DNA of 64,000 nt from Rhizobium giardinii bv. giardinii H152 (GTDB lineage Bacteria > Pseudomonadota > Alphaproteobacteria > Rhizobiales > Rhizobiaceae): NCBI RefSeq assembly GCF_000379605.1, contig NZ_KB902578.1, positions 92,624 through 156,623 on the forward strand, given 5' to 3'. This document shows, piece after piece, positions 34,335-43,012 of this stretch. A program made the position numbers and the translations under genes. The notes under the pieces were generated by a model that had not been told where the DNA came from, did no database searches, and saw only the letters and a program-made list of their open reading frames with translations. Every line of letters begins with the position of its first letter. Position 1 is the first letter of the stretch.

Positions 34335-35303
34335 TTACAATGCCGCCAGCAGGCGCCGTCTGGTCGCCTCGTCGACGAAGGCCGCCTCGATTGCGGTGCG
34401 GGTCATGCCATTGATCTCGTCGTCGGAAAAACCCATCACCTGAGAGGCGATCTCGTATTCCTGCTGCAGCGAGGTGTGGAAGAACGGCGGATCGTCGGAA
34501 TTGAGCGTTACCCGGCATCCTGCCTGATGAAGAGCGCGCAGCGGATGCGAGGCGAAATCCGGGAACACCTGCAGCGAAACGTTGGAGCCGGGGCAGGTCT
34601 CCAGCACCACGCCTTCGTCGGCGATCCGCTTGACGAGATCGGCATCCTCGATGGCGCGCACGCCATGGCTGATGCGTGACGGGCGGACGTGGTCGAGCGC
34701 ATCGCGGACGCTGAAGGCGCCGGCCATTTCACCGGCATGGATGGTGAGGCCGAGGCCCGCATCGCGGGCGATGTCGAAGGCGCGGGCAAAGTCCGCAACG
34801 TTATGCATGCGCTCCTCGCCGGCGAGGTTGAGGCCCGTTACCAGCCCATGTTGGCGTTTTGCCGCATAAAGTGCCGTGCGTTCCGCGGCTTCCGGTCCCA
34901 TGTGGCGGATGAGGGTGATGATCATCCGGCCTTCGATACCGGTCTTTGCCTTGGCCGCCTCGATGCCGGCCGAAAGCCCGCGAAGATAGGCGTCGCTGCC
35001 GATGCCGATCGTGTTGCCGTGATCGGGCGAGACGATGATCTCGCTGTAGACGGTACCTGCCAGCGCAAGCTCCGTCAGATAGGCCTCCGCCAGCAGCGCG
35101 TAGTCTTCCTCGCTTCGAAAGAGTTCGGCAACGGCGTCGTAGCATTTCAGGAAATGGCTGAAATCCGCCCAGACATAGGCACCATCCTCGATGATGCCGC
35201 TGACATCGACATTGTATTTTCGCGCCTGGACGAGAGCGAGCGCCGGCGGCGCCGCACCCTCGATATGGCAGTGCAACTCCGCCTTCTTGAGATGTGCAGT
35301 CAC
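34335..35303 (-). CDS. add: Adenosine deaminase
   Basis: Deaminates adenosine/deoxyadenosine to inosine forms. 322 residues. Zinc ligands and catalytic groups: ELHCHIEG (about 9-16), HAGE (about 190-193), SHGVRAI (about 213) and NSDDPPFF (about 268). Overlaps the deoB stop by 4 bp (ATGA). A related adenine deaminase function cannot be excluded since the family overlaps, but full add motifs favour adenosine. Confidence 0.92.
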   Translation of the reverse strand: MTAHLKKAELHCHIEGAAPPALALVQARKYNVDVSGIIEDGAYVWADFSHFLKCYDAVAELFRSEEDYALLAEAYLTELALAGTVYSEIIVSPDHGNTIGIGSDAYLRGLSAGIEAAKAKTGIEGRMIITLIRHMGPEAAERTALYAAKRQHGLVTGLNLAGEERMHNVADFARAFDIARDAGLGLTIHAGEMAGAFSVRDALDHVRPSRISHGVRAIEDADLVKRIADEGVVLETCPGSNVSLQVFPDFASHPLRALHQAGCRVTLNSDDPPFFHTSLQQEYEIASQVMGFSDDEINGMTRTAIEAAFVDEATRRRLLAAL

Positions 35304-36520
35304 AGAAAACTTCTCCCATGGAGGCCCGGTTCGAGGCCCAGATGTTTGGCGACGGTTTCGCCGATATCGGCAAAACTGCGCAGCACGCCGATGGAGCGTG
35401 TCCGCACACCTGGCCCGAAAACGAGGACGGGCACCCGTTCGCGCGTGTGGTCGGTGCCGCGCCAGGTCGGATCGCAGCCATGGTCGGCGGTCAGGATGAC
35501 GATGTCGCCGGGTTTCAGCGTGCGGTCGAGGTCAGGCAGCCGCTGGTCGAAGGCCTCGAGGGCTGCGGCATAGCCCGGCACGTCGCGGCGATGGCCGTAG
35601 AGCATGTCGAAATCGACGAAATTGGTGAACACGAGATCGCCATCCTCGGCCTCGTCCATGGCCCGTAGCGTCGCGTCGAACAGTGCCGTATTGCCATTGG
35701 CCTTGATCAGCCGCCCGATGCCCTGATGCGCGAAAATGTCGGCGATCTTGCCGACGGCGTGAACCGTGCGGCCTGCGCCCGTCAGCCGGTCGAGCAGCGT
35801 CGGCTCCGGCGGCAGGACCGAATAGTCGCGGCGATTGCCGGTGCGGACGAAATCCTTGCATGTGGTGCCGACGAAAGGCCGGGCAATGACACGGCCGATA
35901 TTGTAGTCGTCGAGCAGCCGTCGCACCGTCTCACAGAAGGCAAGCAGTCTCTCGAGGCCGAAGGAGTGTTCGTGCGCGGCGATCTGGAAAACGGAATCGG
36001 ACGAGGTGTAGCAGATCGGCTTGCCGGTCAGCATATGCTCCTCGCCATGGCGGGCGATGATATCAGTGCCTGAGGCGTGGCAATTGCCGAGAATGCCCGG
36101 CACGTCGCCTTCGCGGCAGATTGCGTCCACCAGTTCGGGCGGAAATGCATCGCTTTCGGTGGGAAAATAGCCCCAGTCGAAGGTCACCGGCGTGCCGGCG
36201 ATTTCCCAGTGGCCGGACGGCGTGTCCTTGCCGCGGGAGATTTCGCTGGCTGCACCGTAGACGCCAAAAACCCGCTCGGGCAGCTCCATGCCCGCCGGCA
36301 AGCGACCATTGGCGAGCTTTGCCGCATGCAAAAGGCCGAGCGCCGCCATATTGGGAAGCGCAAGCGGACCTTCACGCAGGCCTGCCCTGTCGCCGGCGCC
36401 GGCGGCGCAGAATTCGGCGATATGGCCAAGCGTATCGGCTCCGTCATCGCCGAAATCGGTAGCGTCGGGCGCCCCGCCGATGCCGAAGGAATCAAGAACG
36501 AACAGAAAGGCACGCGCCAT
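35300..36520 (-). CDS. deoB: Phosphopentomutase
   Basis: Interconverts (deoxy)ribose-1-phosphate and 5-phosphate, linking PunA/DeoA to DeoC. 406 residues, alkaline-phosphatase superfamily with two Mn: [16 protein letters not shown] (Asp ligand and nearby nucleophile-region motifs), the phosphorylated Thr in [13 protein letters not shown] (about 91-103), [14 protein letters not shown] and [19 protein letters not shown] (about 335-353). First gene of deoB-add-upp; preceded by a long hairpin. Confidence 0.96.
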   Translation of the reverse strand: MARAFLFVLDSFGIGGAPDATDFGDDGADTLGHIAEFCAAGAGDRAGLREGPLALPNMAALGLLHAAKLANGRLPAGMELPERVFGVYGAASEISRGKDTPSGHWEIAGTPVTFDWGYFPTESDAFPPELVDAICREGDVPGILGNCHASGTDIIARHGEEHMLTGKPICYTSSDSVFQIAAHEHSFGLERLLAFCETVRRLLDDYNIGRVIARPFVGTTCKDFVRTGNRRDYSVLPPEPTLLDRLTGAGRTVHAVGKIADIFAHQGIGRLIKANGNTALFDATLRAMDEAEDGDLVFTNFVDFDMLYGHRRDVPGYAAALEAFDQRLPDLDRTLKPGDIVILTADHGCDPTWRGTDHTRERVPVLVFGPGVRTRSIGVLRSFADIGETVAKHLGLEPGLHGRSFL

Positions 36521-36527
36521 GGATCAC

Positions 36528-36576
36528 CCGCAAGGCTGCCGCAGGTCCTCATCAGATTGTGTGAGGCAGCTTGCGG
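36528..36576 (-). promoter_or_regulatory. Long hairpin in the deoB leader
   Basis: Arms 36528-36540 and 36565-36576 pair over 12 bp with one bulge (CCGCAAGG-CTGCC with GGCAG-CTTGCGG). On the minus strand the distal arm ends 8 nt before the deoB ATG and would compete with the ribosome binding region. No T-run, so not a terminator. Confidence 0.45.
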
Positions 36577-36662
36577 CAGGACAGTTGTTGTCGCCGCCCG
36601 GTGCGGTCAACGCATCGGCGACGAAAGCGCGAGAAATACTCCGCGACCGGTCGAATTGCAAA

Positions 36663-37259
36663 TCAGGTGCAATCGGTGCACGTGATTTCGTCGCCGACGC
36701 GCTGGCGGAAATAATAGGTCTTGGAAAGGTCGATCGTCTTCAGCTCATTGGCCGCAAGCCCGGGGGCAAACAGCAGCAACTCGTGGGGAACCACGAGCTC
36801 CGAGCGGACGATGAAGGCATTGACCGATGAGATGTCGCTCGGCAGCGTTACGGGAGAGCCGGCCTGATATGGCGTGCCGCCATTCTCGTCGCGCGACCAG
36901 GCCACGATGCCGGTGCCGGTGCCGGTTACCTTGATGCCGGTCATTTTCAGCGAGTAGTCGGTCATCTCGAAGGGCGACATGACGCCTTTGGCAACATCCT
37001 TCATGCCGTCTAGCGTCTTGGTATCGACGGTGGTCTGCTGGGTGAGGATGTCGGCGACGGTGCTGGAGGCGCGGGAAACCTTGCGGGCGATGCTGAAGCC
37101 GAGCGAAACCTCGAACGAGCCGATATAGGCCATGATCAAGAGTGGGGCGATAATCGCAAATTCGATTGCGCCCGTGCCCTTGCGGTCACGCCAGACGTGC
37201 CGGAGCGCCTCTGCCTTCATCGAGAGCAGGGCCATGTGATAACGGATCGCGGCTTTCAT
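36663..37259 (-). CDS. tadE: TadE-like pilus assembly protein (pseudopilin)
   Basis: 198 residues. The N-terminal TadE domain (about 27-70) has the prepilin-like motif GTGAIEFAIIAPLLIMAYIG, with a Glu in the hydrophobic helix as required for CpaA/TadV processing; the rest is a periplasmic domain ending with a CTDC cysteine pair. It helps assemble the Flp pilus. Ten bp after the second tadE-like gene on the same strand. Confidence 0.88.
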   Translation of the reverse strand: MKAAIRYHMALLSMKAEALRHVWRDRKGTGAIEFAIIAPLLIMAYIGSFEVSLGFSIARKVSRASSTVADILTQQTTVDTKTLDGMKDVAKGVMSPFEMTDYSLKMTGIKVTGTGTGIVAWSRDENGGTPYQAGSPVTLPSDISSVNAFIVRSELVVPHELLLFAPGLAANELKTIDLSKTYYFRQRVGDEITCTDCT

Positions 37260-37268
37260 GGCGGCTCC

Positions 37269-37901
37269 TCAGTAGGCCTCGTTGCGGAAGGCTGCCGTCG
37301 ACACCATCAGGTAGTCATTCGGCATGCTGGTGCCCGCCGGTCGCAGATTGGTAACATAGGGGCGCACGAGATCGGTGATCACTTCCCAGCGGTAGTAGGC
37401 GCGCACGATGTTGATCGTCGTCGGTCCGCCGGGCGCGAATTTGAAGCCGCTGGTATCGAGGTCCGAACTATCGCCGCCGCCGACGCGGGGGACTGCCGCG
37501 GGAATCTGCGAGAAATCGGCGAAGCTGCGAACATCGATGAACAGCTTCGAAGGGTTTTTGGCCTCGGTCTCCGAGCAGGTCATCATGATCGAAATCTCGT
37601 CGCAAAAGGCCGTGCGGAACTGCTCCTGCGACATGTCCGTTGCCACGTTGAGGCCGAAGGTGATTTCGCCGGTGCGCACCTTGCGGGCCATCGTCTCGGT
37701 TGCATTGTTGAGGAGCTGTTCGGCTGTGAACGCGACGAATGTCTCGAGCGATGCGAATACGACGACCATAAAGGGCAGGGCGAGAAGCGCGAACTCGATC
37801 GACGACGTCCCTGATTTTTCCTTGAAGAAGCGGCGCAGCAAACCGCCGCGCTTCGGCGCCGAACTGCCGGCCGCTGTGGGATGATCCATGTTGTTCGACA
37901 T
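37269..37901 (-). CDS. TadE-like pilus assembly protein (pseudopilin)
   Basis: 210 residues. Basic N-terminus (KRGGLLRRFFKEKSG), then the pseudopilin helix GTSSIEFALLALPFMVVVFA (about 31-50) with the Glu needed for prepilin peptidase processing, and a periplasmic domain with two Cys. Could be TadE or TadF in the Tad nomenclature. Lies between the stand-alone secretin-domain gene and tadE on the minus strand. Confidence 0.87.
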   Translation of the reverse strand: MSNNMDHPTAAGSSAPKRGGLLRRFFKEKSGTSSIEFALLALPFMVVVFASLETFVAFTAEQLLNNATETMARKVRTGEITFGLNVATDMSQEQFRTAFCDEISIMMTCSETEAKNPSKLFIDVRSFADFSQIPAAVPRVGGGDSSDLDTSGFKFAPGGPTTINIVRAYYRWEVITDLVRPYVTNLRPAGTSMPNDYLMVSTAAFRNEAY

Positions 37902-38094
37902 CTCGTCGTTCCATCAAGCGCTATGCGATGGCGTACATTAGGAAACGACCGTTGATATTTCGTATTCAAGCAATGACGAAATTTGAATGGAAAGACTCAC
38001 CAGATGGTAACGATTTGGCAAGCAGCGCACCATTCGACCTCTGTCACAGCTTGTATGTCCTCGGTCGGCGATTTCCCGCGCAGGCACGGTTTTG

Positions 38095-38520
38095 TCAGTT
38101 CGCGATACTCAACTTCTGCGTGGCGTGCTCTTCGCAATTGGGCGTGCAGGATAGCACGGAGCGGATCGTCTGCTTGAAGACGCGCACGGTATTTCCCTCG
38201 TCGATCGACACCAGGATGCGCTCGTCGACCATGGCGTTGCCGTCGATGTCGAGGATAACAAGATTGGTGGTGCCGAAAGAGCGTCCGGTCAAAACGATGG
38301 TCTTCGCATCGGCGACGGTCGCATCGGCCACTTCCGAATTGCCGATAATGACCTTGCTGACCGGCCGGTCGAGCTTCAGCACGCGCGCGTGGTTCATATA
38401 GACGTTCAGCATCGCCTCGGCGGCGTCGGCAGGGCTCGCCCATAAGGAGGTGATCAGGGCCAGGCTTGCGAGGGTCGTTGTCAGCAACCGGGCGCCGATG
38501 GCTGTGTTGTGCAAATTCAT
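38095..38520 (-). CDS. Stand-alone pilus secretin N-terminal-domain protein
   Basis: 141 residues with a signal peptide cut near ADA-AEAM (about residue 33). The mature part matches the periplasmic N-terminal domain of the CpaC/RcpA secretin (compare VADATVADAKTIVLTGRSFG here with the corresponding stretch of CpaC at 40674-42215) but no secretin pore domain follows. The C-terminal tail adds a CTPNCEEH pair of cysteines. Divergent from pilA and probably co-transcribed with the two tadE-like genes; AGGAAG precedes ATG 38520. Confidence 0.85.
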   Translation of the reverse strand: MNLHNTAIGARLLTTTLASLALITSLWASPADAAEAMLNVYMNHARVLKLDRPVSKVIIGNSEVADATVADAKTIVLTGRSFGTTNLVILDIDGNAMVDERILVSIDEGNTVRVFKQTIRSVLSCTPNCEEHATQKLSIAN

Positions 38521-38802
38521 GGCTGCTTCCTGATGATGCGGATGCTCTAGCATGCTCGGTTTTGGTGAATGAAGCGTTAAATCCGAGGCGTTCGGCCAAG
38601 CTTTGCAGGGATCGGTAAGCGGTAAAAAGCGATGGTCCGGATTGACGTTGCCTTTACCAAGAAACCTGCCATCGGCCGTTAAGTCCTTGGTAACGCTTTT
38701 CCTTAAGCTGATTGAAATTCACGCCGTGTAGGTTCGCTTCATCCGATCAACGGAAAACAGTTGACGGCGGTGCTGAACAACAAGTGAAGTAGGAGAAATA
38801 AC

Positions 38803-38985
38803 ATGACCAAGCTTTTCGCACGTTTCATGAAGGATGAGTCCGGCGCGACCGCGATCGAATACGGCCTGATCGCTGCCCTCATCTCGGTAGCCCTGATCAC
38901 TGGCGCGACGACGCTGGGCGACCAGCTCGACACCACATTCGGCGAGCTCGCAACCGAGCTGGACGCAGCAAACGACGCCCGCTAA
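38803..38985 (+). CDS. pilA: Flp-family type IVb pilin
   Basis: 60-residue prepilin. Leader MTKLFARFMKDESG is cleaved before ATAIEYG, giving the Flp pattern G/XXXXEY, followed by a hydrophobic polymerisation helix (LIAALISVALITGA) and a short acidic tail. Good AGGAGA ribosome binding site. A very strong terminator follows, so pilin can be made in excess over the assembly genes. Only one pilin gene is present here, whereas several rhizobia have two or three. Confidence 0.96.
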   Translation: MTKLFARFMKDESGATAIEYGLIAALISVALITGATTLGDQLDTTFGELATELDAANDAR

Positions 38986-39030
38986 TTGGTGTCTGACTAA
39001 CGTCAAGCCGGAATGTTTGATGAGGTTTGG

Positions 39031-39060
39031 GACCGTCTCCAAAAGGAGACGGTCTTTTTT
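39031..39060 (+). terminator. Strong terminator after pilA
   Basis: A perfect 10-bp stem, GACCGTCTCC with GGAGACGGTC, an AAAA loop and six T. Confidence 0.96.
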
Positions 39061-39154
39061 GTATGGAGTCGACAGCTTGGTCGCAATGAATCTTTAATTC
39101 GATCCTCGTAAATTCTGCGGGCAATATATTTTACGTCCTGGGTTAGGGGATACA

Positions 39155-39667
39155 ATGACAGACGCGGCCATATTCGTCATCTTCCCCTTGTGCCTGGCCA
39201 TAGCAGCCTTCTCCGACCTTTTCACCATGACCATTCCGAACCGGGTATCGGCCATTCTGCTCGGTGCCTTCATTGTGGTCGCGCCGCTGGCCGGCCTCAG
39301 CCTTGCGATCACCGGTATGCACTTACTCGCCGGCGTCGTCGTCTTTGCGGTGTGCTTCACGCTGTTTGCGCTCGGTGTTATGGGCGGGGGCGATGCCAAG
39401 CTGCTCACCGCGAGCGCCGTCTGGTTCGGCTTCAACAGTTCGTTGATGACCTTCGTCCTCTATGTCTCGATCGTAGGTGGTCTGCTTACCCTTCTGATCC
39501 TGATGATGCGCAAGCAGGAAAACGCCATCCTCGCCTCGGGTCTTCCGGTTCCGCCCCTTTTGTTCACGGCCAAGAAAATTCCCTACGGCATTGCCATCGG
39601 TCTCGGCGGTTTTCTCGCTTACCCCTCGTCGCCGCTGATGCAGGCAGCGCTTGCACAACTGCATTAG
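39155..39667 (+). CDS. cpaA: Prepilin peptidase CpaA/TadV
   Basis: 170-residue membrane aspartic protease that cleaves PilA and the TadE-like pseudopilins. About five or six hydrophobic segments; the two catalytic aspartates are in FSDLFTMTIPN (Asp21) and GGGDAKL (Asp80), the classic type IV prepilin peptidase pair, without the N-methylase domain, as usual for TadV. Confidence 0.94.
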   Translation: MTDAAIFVIFPLCLAIAAFSDLFTMTIPNRVSAILLGAFIVVAPLAGLSLAITGMHLLAGVVVFAVCFTLFALGVMGGGDAKLLTASAVWFGFNSSLMTFVLYVSIVGGLLTLLILMMRKQENAILASGLPVPPLLFTAKKIPYGIAIGLGGFLAYPSSPLMQAALAQLH

Positions 39668-39858
39668 CGCTTCGACGCTTTAACTTCCTGGTATCCTCCC
39701 GACCCGACCCGAAGCGTTGGCGCCGGCGCACCCGCCCTGACGTCTCGTTGCGGCGCAAATCATTCATTAACCACGAATATAAGCAGCTCGTTAACCATAA
39801 TTACACCAATTCCGGATCATTCTGCGGCGAGCATATTCTCGGGCTGCAGGGACAGATC

Positions 39859-40674
39859 ATGAAACCGGTGCGCGTTATTATTCTGGCGGTGGCCGTCGTA
39901 TCGGCCGGCCTTGCCGGATTTCTGGCTCTCAAGCTGACCAGCGGCAGGACCGTCGTGAGCTCGGCCGAGCCGGTCATCGAGCGCGAACCGACCGTCAACG
40001 TTCTCGTTGCGAGCAAAAGCCTGCCTGTCGGTTCAAGGCTCGGTCCGGACGCCATTCACTGGATCTCCTGGCCGAAGGACGGCGTTGTCGATGGCCTGAT
40101 CACCGAAGAGCTTCGCCCGAACGCCGTCACCGATCTTGAAGGTGTTGTCGTGCGCCTGCCGATCTTCAACGGCGAACCGGTGCGGCAGGAAAAGATTGCC
40201 GATTCATCGAGCCGGATCATGTCCGCGCTGCTGCCGGCCGGAAAGCGCGCCGTTGCCACCGAGATTACCGTCGCGACCGGCGCTGGCGGCTTCATTCTGC
40301 CGAACGACCGCGTCGACGTGATCATGGTGCGCAAATCGGAAGGCGGTTCCTTCCTCACCGAAACGGTTCTCAGCAACGTTCGCGTGCTCGCCATCGACCA
40401 GCAGATCGAGGAAAAGGACGATGGGTCGAAGTCGGTCGTCGGCACGACCGCGACGCTGGAGCTGACGCCGGACCAGTCCAAGGTCATGACCGTCGCCCAG
40501 CAGATGGCCGAGCGTCTGTCGCTGGCGCTGCGCAGCGTCGCGGACGCGCAGGAACCGGATACCATCGCGGCGGACTATCTGTTGAGCGGCGACGGCCGCC
40601 CCGCCATCCAGGTCATCAAGTCGGGTTCCATCGTCAAGAGCGATGACGGCTCATCCATGAACGAAGCGAAATAA
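39859..40674 (+). CDS. cpaB: Flp pilus assembly protein CpaB/RcpC
   Basis: 271 residues: an N-terminal membrane anchor (about 5-26), a SAF domain (about 47-110, VNVLVASKSLPVGSRLGPD) and the RcpC domain (about 120-230, NDRVDVIMVRK). Thought to bind peptidoglycan or steady the secretin. ATG 39859 has AGGGACAG upstream. Its TAA overlaps the cpaC ATG by one base, indicating coupling. Confidence 0.93.
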   Translation: MKPVRVIILAVAVVSAGLAGFLALKLTSGRTVVSSAEPVIEREPTVNVLVASKSLPVGSRLGPDAIHWISWPKDGVVDGLITEELRPNAVTDLEGVVVRLPIFNGEPVRQEKIADSSSRIMSALLPAGKRAVATEITVATGAGGFILPNDRVDVIMVRKSEGGSFLTETVLSNVRVLAIDQQIEEKDDGSKSVVGTTATLELTPDQSKVMTVAQQMAERLSLALRSVADAQEPDTIAADYLLSGDGRPAIQVIKSGSIVKSDDGSSMNEAK

Positions 40675-42215
40675 TGTGTGAGCGGGAGCGGAACGTGAGT
40701 CGGATCGGAAAAAAACTTCGTAGCTCGATCGCTGGCGGACTGGCCTTTTGCCTGGCCTTTTCCGGCATGCCTGCCCAGACGTTCACTGCTGAGGCTGCGT
40801 CGCAGTCGCTGGTGCGCATCGCCGAAAGCGGGCCAGGCGTCAAGAAAACTATCAGGCTGGGGCTAAACAAGGCCGTGGTCATCGATCTCCCGACCGATGC
40901 ACATGATATTCTGGTCGCCGATCCGACGCTGGCGGACGCCGTGACGCGAACCTCGCGGCGGATCTATCTGTTCGGAAAAATGGTCGGCCAGACCAACATC
41001 TTCGTATTCGGTCCAAATGGGGAAGAGATCGTCAGCCTCGATCTGGAGATCGAGCGCGACATTTCCAATCTCGAGGCCAATCTGCGGCGGTTTCTGCCCG
41101 ATTCCGATATCAAGGTGGAAATCATCTCGGACAACATCGTGCTGACCGGGACCGTCCGCACGCCACTGGATTCGACCCGCGTCGAAGAACTCGCCAAGGC
41201 GTTCATCAAGGGCGGTGAAGCGACCACGCGCAACATCACCGCCCAGGGTACCAACGGCGACGCGGACATCTTCGCCGAAGACCGTCAGGCTTCGCAGATC
41301 GTCAATCTTCTCAGAATCGATGGCGAAGACCAGGTCATGCTGAAGGTCACCGTGGCCGAAGTCTCGCGCCAGGTGTTGAAGCAGCTCGGCTTCAGCGGCT
41401 CTATCCGCAGTTCGACGAGCGGCGATGGCATCACGTTCCGCAACCCGGCCAACCTCGGCAATGCGGTCAATGCCATCGCGTCTTCGGTCACGGGCACGAT
41501 CGGTTCCGGCACGATGGGCTTTGCCAGCTATATCAATGCCATGGAGCAGGCCGGCGTCATGCGCACGCTCGCCGAGCCGAGCCTGACCGCAATCTCCGGC
41601 AAGAAGGCGAGCTTTTCCGTCGGCGGCGAATATCGCCTGCCCTCCGAGCAGGAGATTGATGAGGACGGCGCCATATTGCGAACCAACGAGACGGTGGAAT
41701 ACGGCATCGGCCTGGACTTCACGCCGGTCGTGCTCGGGCCCGGCCGCATCAGCCTGGAAATCGCCACCGAGGTCTCCGAACCCACTTGGGAAGGGTCCGT
41801 CGTGAACGCCAATGCGGTCAATATCCCCGGTCAGACCTACATGTCGATCCGCCGCCGCAAGGCGTCGACCAGCGTCGAACTTCCGTCCGGCGGCTCCATC
41901 GTCATCGGCGGTCTGGTGCAGGACAATATCCGCCAGGCCATGTCCGGTCTTCCGGGCGTTTCCAAAATTCCGATTTTCGGGACGCTGTTCCGCTCGAAGG
42001 ACTTCATTCGCAACGAGACGGAGCTGGTGATCATCGCGACGCCCTATCTGGTTAAGCCGGTGGCGCGCGGTGACCTGTCGCGGCCTGACGATAATTTCAA
42101 TCCGACCGATGACCTGTCCAGCGCATTCCTCGGTGAAGTCAATCGCATCTACGGCAACCGTCAGGCAGCCCCGGTCGGGCAGTACCACGGCAATGTCGGC
42201 TTCATCTACAAATAG
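40674..42215 (+). CDS. cpaC: Flp pilus outer-membrane secretin CpaC/RcpA
   Basis: 513-residue secretin forming the outer-membrane gate for the pilus. Signal peptide, pilus-specific N-terminal domain (about 45-120), BON-like region (about 125-190) and the secretin pore domain (about 230-470) with VAEVSRQVLKQLGFSG and the late VELPSGGSIVIGGLVQDN signature, then a short tail. ATG 40674 overlaps the cpaB stop; a GTG at 40695 with a better ribosome site (GGGAGCGGAAC) may be the true start. Confidence 0.95.
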   Translation: MCERERNVSRIGKKLRSSIAGGLAFCLAFSGMPAQTFTAEAASQSLVRIAESGPGVKKTIRLGLNKAVVIDLPTDAHDILVADPTLADAVTRTSRRIYLFGKMVGQTNIFVFGPNGEEIVSLDLEIERDISNLEANLRRFLPDSDIKVEIISDNIVLTGTVRTPLDSTRVEELAKAFIKGGEATTRNITAQGTNGDADIFAEDRQASQIVNLLRIDGEDQVMLKVTVAEVSRQVLKQLGFSGSIRSSTSGDGITFRNPANLGNAVNAIASSVTGTIGSGTMGFASYINAMEQAGVMRTLAEPSLTAISGKKASFSVGGEYRLPSEQEIDEDGAILRTNETVEYGIGLDFTPVVLGPGRISLEIATEVSEPTWEGSVVNANAVNIPGQTYMSIRRRKASTSVELPSGGSIVIGGLVQDNIRQAMSGLPGVSKIPIFGTLFRSKDFIRNETELVIIATPYLVKPVARGDLSRPDDNFNPTDDLSSAFLGEVNRIYGNRQAAPVGQYHGNVGFIYK

Positions 42216-42227
42216 GCGGGACTGGAC

Positions 42228-42983
42228 ATGACGACCAAGATCATCCTGAACCGCAATATCAAGGGGCAATCGACCATGCGGCCAAACATCTCCACCGGTG
42301 CGGTTCGGTTCGCGCGCATGCTGGCGATCGGTGCTTTGCTGCTGGCGGGCACGACCCTTGCCGGCTGCGCCAGCCGAGACGGCATGTCGACCGGTGCCTT
42401 GCCCGACGACTACCGCACCCGCCATCCGATCGTGATTGCCGAGGCGGAGCATGCGATCGATGTACCTGTCGCCTCCAGCGACAGGCACCTGACCATGGGC
42501 GCGCGCGACGTCATCCGCGGTTTTGCTTCGAACTATAGGGATTCTGCCACCGGCACGGTGCAGATCCTGGTACCCACCGGCTCGGTTAACGCCCATGCCG
42601 CATCGGCGCTGCGCAAGGAAGTCCGTGGCGTGCTGGTCGGCGCCGGCATACCGGCAGGGCGGCTTGCCGAGGCGCGTTATCAGGCAAGTGGTGAGGGGGA
42701 CGCAGCGCCGATCCGGCTCAGCTATACGGCGATTACGGCAAAGACCGCACCCTGTGGCAACTGGCCGAAGGACCTGGTCGTCAATACGATCGAGAACAAG
42801 AACTACGAGAATTTTGGGTGCGCCAGTCAGGCCAATCTCGCGGCCCAGATTGCCAACCCGATGGATCTGCTCGGCCCGCGCGCCATGTCGCCGATCGATG
42901 CGGTCCAGCGCGGCCAAGTGATCAGTGACTACCGTGGTGTCCCAACCGGGACAGAAACGACCATCAACATCAACAACAATTGA
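42228..42983 (+). CDS. cpaD: Pilus assembly lipoprotein CpaD
   Basis: 251 residues. The signal ends in lipobox LAGC (about 44-47), so it is an outer-membrane lipoprotein, probably a pilotin-like partner of CpaC. The CpaD domain (about 60-215) ends with the conserved APCGNWPKDLV and the NFGCASQANLAAQIANP motif. An internal ATG at 42276 (MRPNIST) would give a more usual signal length. Sits 12 bp after cpaC. Confidence 0.92.
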   Translation: MTTKIILNRNIKGQSTMRPNISTGAVRFARMLAIGALLLAGTTLAGCASRDGMSTGALPDDYRTRHPIVIAEAEHAIDVPVASSDRHLTMGARDVIRGFASNYRDSATGTVQILVPTGSVNAHAASALRKEVRGVLVGAGIPAGRLAEARYQASGEGDAAPIRLSYTAITAKTAPCGNWPKDLVVNTIENKNYENFGCASQANLAAQIANPMDLLGPRAMSPIDAVQRGQVISDYRGVPTGTETTININNN

Positions 42984-43012
42984 TACTCCGGGCGGTTTGA
43001 CGGGACAGCATC

